64,000 nt of DNA from Roseateles oligotrophus (lineage in GTDB: Bacteria > Pseudomonadota > Gammaproteobacteria > Burkholderiales > Burkholderiaceae_C): NCBI RefSeq assembly GCF_014204525.1, contig NZ_JACHLP010000012.1, positions 62,001 through 126,000 on the forward strand, read 5' to 3'. Under the pieces are notes generated by a model that saw only the letters and a list, made by a program, of their open reading frames with translations, did no database searches and was not told the origin of the DNA. Numbering within the stretch: the first letter of the stretch is position 1; every line of letters begins with the position of its first letter. The position numbers were made by a program, and so were the translations under genes. Of this stretch, positions 7,936 to 15,278 are shown in pieces.

Positions 7936-9942
7936 TTAATACGGTGTCCTGAGTTGCTTCCGCTTGAGTACATCATCCAAGCGAACTTCCTTCGACCAGT
8001 TGAAAAACCAGACTTCTCTAGCTGCGATTTCAAGGAAGTTCTTAGCTCTCGCATTGAGGTCAGCATTGCCTTTGTGAACTAGTGCAGCCTTTACAATTGC
8101 AGTCTTGTCATCGATATTCAAGAAAGGACAGGAGGATATGTCGAGAAGTAACATAGTTAAATCTGCTCGATGAAACCACTCGAATTCGTCTGCAAAAATA
8201 TCCTTTAATCTTTCGATTATTAGGTCTTTGATAGGCTGATATTCAATCTCGTTGTTGCAGATGTAAAGCGCCGAAACAAGCTGAAAATAGCCTAAGTGGG
8301 AAACGGTTCGCTTTCCTTTTTTTATGTTATCGAGTCCAAAGGCAGTGCATAGTTGTTGAGAATTGATGCCATAGTTCCCTCCTAGTGTTTGAAGTACAGT
8401 AAGAAGGTTTAGGGCCTCAATATTGTCGTTTGCATTTGAACTGAATCCTCTTGTGGTTGTAAACTTAATCTCTTGAGAGATTTTTGTGAAAATTCTCTCG
8501 GAGAATGTGCCTGGTCCCAGACGGGCGAAATCAATAATCGCAAGAACGATTTCGGAGGTTAGATAGGTTTGTCGAACTCTTGGGCTACTGGCATACAGAA
8601 AGAATAGAATATCTAGGATGGCCAATAAAAAGTTGGCGATTGAGTCGATCTGCGTGGAGTCAGATAGCGACTCCTTCATCTTTCCCGTATACCTCCAAAC
8701 TAGTCTCTTTAGGGCAGCGAGAAAGTAATTTGAAGATGTATCGAATGTCGCGTTGTGGGTCTTTAAGTGTTTTTTAATGTCGCGAATTGTAGAGTTTGCC
8801 AAGTCGCTACTAGACCGAATCCTGGCAGCCCGCCTTACTGTTTCCGGATTGATCAATGGTGGTCGAACAACGTCTTCGGTCTTTATCGCCCTATCGAATG
8901 TCTCGGATATGGTTGAAGCGATCTCCATTCTTGCTGAGGTTTCTGCAGTCGAAAACGGCCGTTCCATGGTAACCGTCTTGGAGTCGTTGAGGCTCAATCT
9001 GTAAGGGTGCAAGCATTCAGAAATGCAGAGTTGAATTTTCGATAGATTTTCCTTGGAGTTGGAGAAAACAAAGTAGTCATCGACATACCTCCTGATTTCA
9101 TACTCGAGGCCGCAAGATAGTGGTGGGTTGTGCTCGAGTAAAGACTTTTCGATGTCCAGATCAATTTGCTGAAGGATTGATTCAGCGAATACTCTGGAGA
9201 CCTCGGGTCCAACAATAATTCCGGCGGTCTCGTTATAGTTGCTGCATTGCATTAGCCTATCAAAATTTGACTCAAAATTATCGGTGCTGGATCCCCGAGA
9301 ATTTCTTTTTGCATAGTCTTTACTCTTTACAGCCCATCCTATGGTATGGGTGTAAATTCTTCCAAAGCATTGGGTAATGTCTAGCTTAAGAAGCAGGCTA
9401 AACCTTTTTTCAAGGTCGTGAAATTCGCTGGATTCAAAGAACTTGTGTAGCAGCGTGTATTTTTCGTAAGAGTAGAAGGAAGAAGCGGTTCGAGATACAG
9501 ATGAGAAACCGTCCGACTTTGCTTCTATGCCTTTGCTTCTACCAGATAGAGGGCGTCTTACTCGAGATTTTTCAACATAATAAGATGCAACAGAGGATGG
9601 CGCGCGCAAGGACCATTTGCTCTTTTTGCATTGGGCTAATATTGCCCCAGAATATTTTCTATAGAAATCGGCGACAGCTATTTGTTGGCACGGATGCATG
9701 ACAGAAAGTGACCGAAATTCCGTCGGATTCTTTTTGATTTTGTAATTGTATGGAATGGTGTACTTCTGATCGGCAAACAGCGAAAACTTGCATGCTGTGT
9801 CTAGCGCTTTTGGTCCGTGCTTTTTTAGGAAATGGTAAAATCCTTCATTTGAAAATAGTAGTGGAACTTCGTATGGAAGCGTGTCGGTCAAAATTGCGCG
9901 GAAATGGTCAGACTTCCTTACTTTTATAATTTTTTTATGCAT
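7936..9942 (-). CDS. drt3b: Anti-phage reverse transcriptase Drt3b (DRT type 3)
   Basis: This 668-residue protein has reverse-transcriptase motifs: motif A LLLKLDITQCF (Asp about 188), motif B-like GIIVGPEVSRVFAE (about 241-254) and catalytic YVDD (286-289). A long helical C-terminal region (about 340-668) follows. Length, the paired RT partner and the YVDD context fit Drt3b (UG8 group) of the DRT3 defence system. The ATG at 9942 has a GGGGAG ribosome-binding site and overlaps drt3a by 8 bases; a TTG at 9969 is the longer alternative. Codon use is strikingly AT-rich compared with the GC-rich neighbours, a sign of horizontal transfer. Stop is followed by the candidate ncRNA. Confidence 0.85.
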   Translation of the reverse strand: MHKKIIKVRKSDHFRAILTDTLPYEVPLLFSNEGFYHFLKKHGPKALDTACKFSLFADQKYTIPYNYKIKKNPTEFRSLSVMHPCQQIAVADFYRKYSGAILAQCKKSKWSLRAPSSVASYYVEKSRVRRPLSGRSKGIEAKSDGFSSVSRTASSFYSYEKYTLLHKFFESSEFHDLEKRFSLLLKLDITQCFGRIYTHTIGWAVKSKDYAKRNSRGSSTDNFESNFDRLMQCSNYNETAGIIVGPEVSRVFAESILQQIDLDIEKSLLEHNPPLSCGLEYEIRRYVDDYFVFSNSKENLSKIQLCISECLHPYRLSLNDSKTVTMERPFSTAETSARMEIASTISETFDRAIKTEDVVRPPLINPETVRRAARIRSSSDLANSTIRDIKKHLKTHNATFDTSSNYFLAALKRLVWRYTGKMKESLSDSTQIDSIANFLLAILDILFFLYASSPRVRQTYLTSEIVLAIIDFARLGPGTFSERIFTKISQEIKFTTTRGFSSNANDNIEALNLLTVLQTLGGNYGINSQQLCTAFGLDNIKKGKRTVSHLGYFQLVSALYICNNEIEYQPIKDLIIERLKDIFADEFEWFHRADLTMLLLDISSCPFLNIDDKTAIVKAALVHKGNADLNARAKNFLEIAAREVWFFNWSKEVRLDDVLKRKQLRTPY

Positions 9943-11158
9943 GTGCCCAGACTCCCCGTGCTTCGCCAAGTTGTTTATTCTTGAAGTGTCGAAAAACGGG
10001 CGCTGAGTGGCCCTTGAGAAAAGAGTGGCTGCATATATGTCTACGCTGCGCGTTGTTAAGTCGGCTACTTAATTTTGTACCAATACTCCCGGTCTTTGAG
10101 TACACGAGCTTTTGTAAAAAGCAATCTAGCTCTTTGAATATCGTTGTGGCCGATTCTTTGTTAATGTACTGATGATTGTAGTAAATTCCGGAATATAGGG
10201 TTCCGTTTTGTTTTGAGCCCCCAACCTTAAAGTTGCTTGTGAGGAATCTTATTCTAAGAATTAGGTCTTCATATTTTTCGTCGCGAATGTATTGCATTAT
10301 TGAAATTGCAATGCGAGATTTAATTTTTGAAACTTTCTTCTCTGGTATGGAGACAGTGAATTTGTCTTTCTTTGTGCTGGGGAACTTGATGGAGTAGCCT
10401 AGGTAAGATATTTCTCTGCTGGCGGATGTCTTTGACCCAGTGATTCCATCTTTGTCTATTTTAATGCATGTGGTTTTTCTGGCATTTAAAGTAAGGCCAG
10501 TTGGGAGTAGTTTATTTATGTCGCTCTCGATAGTTGATGCATCTCCATGGCAAAAGAATAGTGCGTCATCGACATATCGAGTATAGAAATAGCAGTATGG
10601 AAGTCTACGGCACCCATCTTCGAACTTGCGTAGGTAATATTCGGATAAGATGGAGCTCACTGAAAGCCCACGAGGGAGTCCTGCGCTATGTTTTATTTGA
10701 TCTGAATTGAATAGATTTGCGATCAATTGAATCGTCTTTGGGCTAACGGTGGGCTCTAGTTTTAGATCTATCAATAGTCTTGAGCGATCAATGCTTTCAA
10801 AAAATCCTTTGATGTCGAATTTGTGAATTGTTTCATCCTTTGCCTCTTTCGCTAATTGAATTACTTGCGGAACAATTGAATTCCTGTCGGCGGAACTGAT
10901 ATTAAGTGCTCGCCGCAAGTTGTCTGCTATTTTCCGCAAAACGAATTCATCGGCAGCAGTACTGGAGGTTAGGACGAGGCAACCATTTCGAATTTGGGTC
11001 TTGAAAGACGAGAAGGCGAAGTGTTCATCCTGCACTTGCGTCTCAATGTCGCTTAGTGAAAGTCGTATGGCTGAATTGCCGACGCCCAATGAGTATTTTT
11101 CGGGGTCACCTCTTCTTAAAAGTCTCCAGAAAGACTTCGTAGAGAAACTTTGGTCCAT
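9935..11158 (-). CDS. drt3a: Anti-phage reverse transcriptase Drt3a (DRT type 3)
   Basis: The 407-residue protein is a compact reverse transcriptase: motif A HKFDIKGFFESID (Asp 115), motif B SAGLPRGLSVSS (about 158-169), catalytic FYTRYVDDALFF (YVDD 195-198) and a thumb-like region beyond 250. It matches Drt3a (UG3 group), which pairs with Drt3b. Characterised systems are reported, from memory, to copy an ncRNA template into repeat DNA. The ATG at 11158 follows GGGAG at good spacing; a GTG at 11170 would add four residues. It is the first gene of the two-gene operon and is equally AT-rich. Confidence 0.87.
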   Translation of the reverse strand: MDQSFSTKSFWRLLRRGDPEKYSLGVGNSAIRLSLSDIETQVQDEHFAFSSFKTQIRNGCLVLTSSTAADEFVLRKIADNLRRALNISSADRNSIVPQVIQLAKEAKDETIHKFDIKGFFESIDRSRLLIDLKLEPTVSPKTIQLIANLFNSDQIKHSAGLPRGLSVSSILSEYYLRKFEDGCRRLPYCYFYTRYVDDALFFCHGDASTIESDINKLLPTGLTLNARKTTCIKIDKDGITGSKTSASREISYLGYSIKFPSTKKDKFTVSIPEKKVSKIKSRIAISIMQYIRDEKYEDLILRIRFLTSNFKVGGSKQNGTLYSGIYYNHQYINKESATTIFKELDCFLQKLVYSKTGSIGTKLSSRLNNAQRRHICSHSFLKGHSAPVFRHFKNKQLGEARGVWAHA

Positions 11159-11208
11159 CTTCACTCCCACTAAGTATTCGCTTCGGGGTCCACGCTTCGC
11201 ACCGCTTC

Positions 11209-11244
11209 GGGGTCAGGTCTCGAATCTAAAGGCAAGACCTGACC
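11209..11244 (-). repeat. 36-bp palindromic repeat, copy D (inverted)
   Basis: GGGGTCAGGTCTCGAATC...GGCAAGACCTGACC is the reverse complement of the left-hand copies A-C. It lies about 50 bases upstream of drt3a, so the drt3 promoter must lie in or next to it. Two direct copies of CGCTTCGGGGTC occur at about 11179-11190 and 11203-11214. GC content returns to the host level beyond this point. Confidence 0.85.
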
Positions 11245-11387
11245 TCCACCCCTCAATGATCAAAATGCGACCCCAGCATCGTCGCATCGTTTTCAATGGC
11301 CATGCTGTTGAGTTTGTTCGCTAGCTTGCGCATCAGCACGCCGGAGGCGCTTCGTATGGCGGAGTCGAGTTGGCTGACCCAGGCCGA

Positions 11388-12563
11388 CTACTTGGCCACA
11401 GCGTTCAACCCCGGCAAATACACCCCCGCAATCTTGTCAATAAACGCCTGCGGCGAAGCCCCCATCAAATTGCTCAGAAAAATCACCGTGAGATCGTCGT
11501 TAGGGTAGATGAAAACGGCCGCACGCGCGCCGCCGGTGAGGGCGAACGCGGGATGCAGGGGGCGTTGAATGCTTGGAAAGCCCAGGCCGTAGCCGTTGAT
11601 GACGGCGTTGAAGCCGCGCTGCGTGCCGTCTTTGAGCAGCTGCGGTTTCAAGAGCTGTTCCAGGCTGCTCTTGTTCACCAGCTTCAGGTCTTGCAGCGCA
11701 ATCACCCATTCGGCCAGATCGGTGGAGGTGGTACGGATGCCGCCGATGGGGAAGAACATGTCTGCCAGCGGCTCGTGGCGCAGCAAGGGCGTCGCGCTGC
11801 GTTCGACGCCGACCGTTTTCATGCCCTTGATTTGCGGCGTTACGATGGTGTAGAGCGTGGCCACCGGCGGCTTGATCACGGCGGTGTCGGTGAAGCCGCT
11901 GAGCTGCATGCCCGCGGGCTTGAATTGCCGGCTGCGCACGAACTCGGCGTAAGACTGGCCGCTGATTTTTTCGATCAGCTTGCCGACGACGACGTAATTG
12001 GTTTGCGAATACTCAAAACGCGTGCCGGGCGCAAAGTTCAGCGGCAGCTCCTGCACCTTGGCCCAGGCCTGCTCGGGCTCGGCGCCGCCCAGCGGGCGGG
12101 CGTTGTCGTCGATGACTTCGGGCAGGCCGGAGGTGTGGGTCAGCGCTTGTCGGATGCTGACTTCGGCCCAGGCCGGCGGCAGGGTCTTGAGATAGCTGGC
12201 CAGGGGCGCGTCGAGATCGAGCTTGCCCGCTTCCACCAACTGCATCACCGCCACGCCGGTCACGGCCTTGCTGATGGAGTTGATGCCGAAGATGGTTTGC
12301 TTCGTCACCGGCGCCCCGGTCTCGAGATTGGTCTGGCCGTAGGCGCCGGTGAACACAATCTTGCGGCCCTGCACCACCGTCAGCTGGGCGCCGGGGATGC
12401 CGCGCGCGCTCATCTCGTTCCGGACTAGGCGCTCGACGGCGGCCGCCTTGTTATCGGCCTCGGCCTCGGCGGCCTCGGCGGCCACGGGGGTGTGGGCGTA
12501 GGCGCAGCCGCCCATGCTGCTCAGCGCCGTGATCAGGCAGATGGCGGTGGAAATCTTGTGCAT
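11388..12563 (-). CDS. Serine hydrolase of the beta-lactamase class C/EstB family
   Basis: The 391-residue protein has an exported N-terminus (MHKISTAICLITALSSMGGC), perhaps a lipoprotein with Cys about 22. The class C serine motif SISK is in GINSISKAVTG, followed by a YSQTNY motif in place of YxN and a LTGG motif in place of KTG near the end. Such proteins are penicillin-binding-protein-like peptidases or esterases of the cell envelope and are seldom true beta-lactamases. The ATG at 12563 has a GGAG ribosome-binding site; the longer frame to 12611 adds 16 non-signal residues. It lies just outside the DRT3 island, with a small gap to the permease operon. Confidence 0.88.
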   Translation of the reverse strand: MHKISTAICLITALSSMGGCAYAHTPVAAEAAEAEADNKAAAVERLVRNEMSARGIPGAQLTVVQGRKIVFTGAYGQTNLETGAPVTKQTIFGINSISKAVTGVAVMQLVEAGKLDLDAPLASYLKTLPPAWAEVSIRQALTHTSGLPEVIDDNARPLGGAEPEQAWAKVQELPLNFAPGTRFEYSQTNYVVVGKLIEKISGQSYAEFVRSRQFKPAGMQLSGFTDTAVIKPPVATLYTIVTPQIKGMKTVGVERSATPLLRHEPLADMFFPIGGIRTTSTDLAEWVIALQDLKLVNKSSLEQLLKPQLLKDGTQRGFNAVINGYGLGFPSIQRPLHPAFALTGGARAAVFIYPNDDLTVIFLSNLMGASPQAFIDKIAGVYLPGLNAVAK

Positions 12564-12674
12564 CGTTCTTGCTCCGTCCCTGGTTGAGGTGAGCGAGCTT
12601 TTATCAGACAAGACGGCAGTCTTGGGCCGGGCCCCGCATTTAACGCTTGTTTTGGGCGCATCTCGCCCGCCGCT

Positions 12675-14474
12675 TCAGTGGTCGAAGTGCAGCCGCAGCA
12701 GCGCCATATCGTCGCTGATGGCCGTGCTGCTGAGCTTGTCCGCCAAGTTGCGCATCAGCACGCCGGAGACACCTTGCATGGCGGAGTCGAGCCGGCTGCC
12801 GTCTTCGTCGTTATCGCCGTCCAGCAGGGCGTGCAGATCGACGGTGCTGTACGGCATGGCCGTTAGGCCTAGCGGCAGGGGTGGGCCTTCGTGCAGCAGC
12901 TCCAGGTCGAAGTTGAATTCGTCGAAGCTGCCGTTCAGGGCCAGCACCCGGCCGCCGCCGGCGGCCTGGATGGCTTCGCTGGCCTCCAGCGCGGCGAGAG
13001 CGGCGCGGCGCACGATGTCCATGCGGGCGCCCCAGGCGCCGCCCTGGCGTTCGACGAAGGCGGTGATCTGGTGCGTCAGCGGGTCCAGGGCGGGGTCCAG
13101 CGCGCTGTGGGCGCTGCGCCGCGTGCCCAGGCGGAACAGCAAGTTCAGCAGCAGCACCGTCAAGCCCGCCACCACAAAGCCGTCACCGGCCAGAAAGCGC
13201 AGGCTCTCCGGCAGGGTTTGCGAAAGCCCGGGCATCAGCATCGTGGCCAGGCCGGCGCAGAGCGAGAGGCCGACCATGAAGATGCCGCGGCTGTCCAGCG
13301 CGCGGGTGGCGATCAGCTCGATGCCCGAGACGATCAGATAGGCCGCGGCATACAGCTCCACCGCGCCCAGCACGGCGTGCGGGATCAGGGTTAGGGCCAG
13401 GGTCAGCTTGGGGCTCAGCGCGGTCAGCAGCAGCAGGCCGGCGGCCACCAGGCCGATGACCCGCGAGCTGGAGCCGGTGGCATGCACCAGGGCGATATTG
13501 GCCGAGCTGGGTGCCGTCGGGAAGCTGCCGAACAGGCCGCTGAGCAGGTCGCTGACACCGTTGGCGCGGATGCCGCGGCCCACCATCTGCATATCGGCGC
13601 GGCGCCAGTCGGCGTTGTTGGTTTTGTCCATCACGATCAGGCAGCCGATATTGTCCAGCTGGTTCAGCGCCGCGATCAGCACGATGGCCAGCAGGATCTC
13701 GGGCCCCAGCGTGAAGCTGGGCGTGATGGGCTGGGGCAGGGCCAGCAGGGGCGCGCTGCTGACCCATTCCATGCCGACCAGGCGGCCGCTTACTGCTGCG
13801 ATCAGCAAGCCAGCCAGAATGCCCATCATCAAGCCCAGCAGCTTGAAGCGCCGCCCGCCCCAGACCGATAGCGCCACGATGCTGGCCAGGGCCGTGCCCG
13901 AGATCAGCGCGCTGACGCCGTCCAACTGCATCTGCGCGTTCACGCCCAGGGCGTTGCGCACCGCCGGCTCCACCAGGGCCAGGCCGCCCATGCAGATCAC
14001 CGTGCCCACCACGGGCGGCGGAAAGAGCGGGCGCAGAAAGCGCATCACAGGCCCCAGGCCGACGGTGACCAGGGCTGTGACCACCGTCACCTGTACCAGG
14101 GCGCCCACGCCTTGCGAGGCGATGGCGGCGCCGGCCACGGTGATCATCATCGGGTCGGGCTGGAACACCAGCAGCGTGCCGCTGCCCCAGCGCCCGCCCC
14201 AGGCCTGCAAGGCCGTGCCCATGGCCATGCCCAGCAGGGTGACGGCCACGATGGAATGGGTTTGCGGCAGGCTCAGGCCGGCGATCTTGGCGGCCGCCAG
14301 CACATGGGTGATCAGGGCCAGCACCGTGGCCGCATGCTGCAGCGAGAGCAGGCCCAGGGCGGCGGGTGGCGGGCACTCGTCGGCGGCGTAGATCAGCTCG
14401 AAGGGCCGGCGGCCGGGCTTGGAGGGCGGCAGCCAGCGCTGCAGCCCTTGCGACAGCAGCTGCTGCAAACTCAT
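12675..14474 (-). CDS. NCS2 nucleobase permease fused to an extra C-terminal domain
   Basis: Residues about 40-470 form a multi-pass nucleobase:cation symporter-2 (xanthine/uracil permease) core, with LNQLDNIGCLIVMDKTNNAD and a GSFPTAPSSANIALVHATGSSSR stretch. Residues about 475-599 form a soluble tail that looks like a decayed histidine-kinase-type ATPase: HQITAFVERQGGAWGARMDIVRRAALAALEASEAI, with no clear G boxes. Ordinary NCS2 permeases end near 450-480. The gene overlaps the STAS gene by four bases (ATGA) and is last in a partner-switching operon, so the tail may let the STAS protein control transport. This coupling is inference. Confidence 0.85.
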   Translation of the reverse strand: MSLQQLLSQGLQRWLPPSKPGRRPFELIYAADECPPPAALGLLSLQHAATVLALITHVLAAAKIAGLSLPQTHSIVAVTLLGMAMGTALQAWGGRWGSGTLLVFQPDPMMITVAGAAIASQGVGALVQVTVVTALVTVGLGPVMRFLRPLFPPPVVGTVICMGGLALVEPAVRNALGVNAQMQLDGVSALISGTALASIVALSVWGGRRFKLLGLMMGILAGLLIAAVSGRLVGMEWVSSAPLLALPQPITPSFTLGPEILLAIVLIAALNQLDNIGCLIVMDKTNNADWRRADMQMVGRGIRANGVSDLLSGLFGSFPTAPSSANIALVHATGSSSRVIGLVAAGLLLLTALSPKLTLALTLIPHAVLGAVELYAAAYLIVSGIELIATRALDSRGIFMVGLSLCAGLATMLMPGLSQTLPESLRFLAGDGFVVAGLTVLLLNLLFRLGTRRSAHSALDPALDPLTHQITAFVERQGGAWGARMDIVRRAALAALEASEAIQAAGGGRVLALNGSFDEFNFDLELLHEGPPLPLGLTAMPYSTVDLHALLDGDNDEDGSRLDSAMQGVSGVLMRNLADKLSSTAISDDMALLRLHFDH

Positions 14475-14824
14475 AGCGGGCAGGCGGCCAGCTGGCGCAG
14501 GGCGGTGGCGCGTTCGTCGACCGTGTCGATGATCTTCAGAAAGCCGCTGATCTCGAAGACCTCGCGCACATGCGGGGCCAGGCCGCAGAGCAGCAGCTGG
14601 CCCTGGCCCTGCTTGGCGCGCTTGGCCACCATCAGCACCACGCGCAGGCCGGCGCTGGAGATGTAGTCCACGCCGGCGAAGTCCAGCACGGCGCGGCGGC
14701 CGGGGGCGCTGAACAGCTCCAGCACGGCCTGCTCGAAGGTGGCGGCGCTGGCGCTGTCGATGCGGCCGCGCAGGCTCACCAGCTGGCTGCCTTGCTCGTC
14801 CTGGCGTTGGTGTTCGAAGCTCAT
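14471..14824 (-). CDS. STAS-domain anti-sigma factor antagonist (RsbV/SpoIIAA-like)
   Basis: The 117-residue protein is a single STAS domain. DYISSAGLRVVL around residues 53-64 contains the serine normally phosphorylated by an RsbW-type kinase and dephosphorylated by a SpoIIE-type phosphatase. Both partners are encoded directly upstream in the same operon (14829-15278 and 15275-17311). It overlaps the downstream permease by ATGA. In such systems the unphosphorylated form binds the kinase or another target. No sigma factor is encoded nearby, so the output may be the permease tail. Confidence 0.93.
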   Translation of the reverse strand: MSFEHQRQDEQGSQLVSLRGRIDSASAATFEQAVLELFSAPGRRAVLDFAGVDYISSAGLRVVLMVAKRAKQGQGQLLLCGLAPHVREVFEISGFLKIIDTVDERATALRQLAACPL

Positions 14825-14828
14825 AGAT

Positions 14829-15278
14829 TCATCCTTGTCGCTTGAGGGTTTTGAACAGCACGATCAGATTGCCGCTGCCGTCGTAGAAGGCGCGCACGTC
14901 GTCCATCATGTTTTTGACCAGATGCACGCCCAGGCCGCCCATGGGGCGCTCCTCCACCTCGGCATCCAGGCTGGGTTCGGGGGCTTGCTCGAAAGGGTCG
15001 AAGGGCGGGGCGTCGTCTTTGAGCTTGATCTCCAGCCACTCGTCGGAGCGCGAGATGCGGATGTGGATGTAGCGGTCCGGCGCGCCCTGCAGGCCGTGCT
15101 GGATGATGTTGGTGATCAGCTCCTCCAGGCACAGATTGACGGCAAAGGCCAGGTCGGGGCGCTGCACCAGCGCCCGGCTAACGGCTTGCGCAAGCGGGGC
15201 GATTTCTTCCACCCGGCTGGCCAGGCGGTAGTCCAGCAAGCGGGTGGTGTGCTTGAGTTGCAGAGGTGCACGGCTCAC
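14829..15278 (-). CDS. RsbW-like serine kinase (HATPase_c_2 anti-sigma factor)
   Basis: The 149-residue protein is a GHKL ATPase of the anti-sigma kinase type. The N box is LCLEELITNIIQHG and the G1/G2 region is MGGLGVHLVKNMMD. A GTG start at 15278 overlaps the SpoIIE stop in GTGA and follows a strong AAGGAG; the longer frame to 15329 would overlap its neighbour by 55 bases. It is expected to phosphorylate the STAS protein encoded four bases downstream. Confidence 0.9.
   Translation of the reverse strand: MSRAPLQLKHTTRLLDYRLASRVEEIAPLAQAVSRALVQRPDLAFAVNLCLEELITNIIQHGLQGAPDRYIHIRISRSDEWLEIKLKDDAPPFDPFEQAPEPSLDAEVEERPMGGLGVHLVKNMMDDVRAFYDGSGNLIVLFKTLKRQG

Noticed and set aside
7557-8082. Short plus-strand open frames (7557-7865 and 7873-8082) in the region after drt3b
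   Set aside because: No ribosome-binding site or family resemblance; the region is better explained by RNA structure and the drt3b 3' end.
11171-11387. Region upstream of drt3a as the location of the DRT3 ncRNA
   Set aside because: It holds the inverted repeat D and has no ACACAC on either strand; the downstream region has the motif and more hairpins. Not fully excluded.
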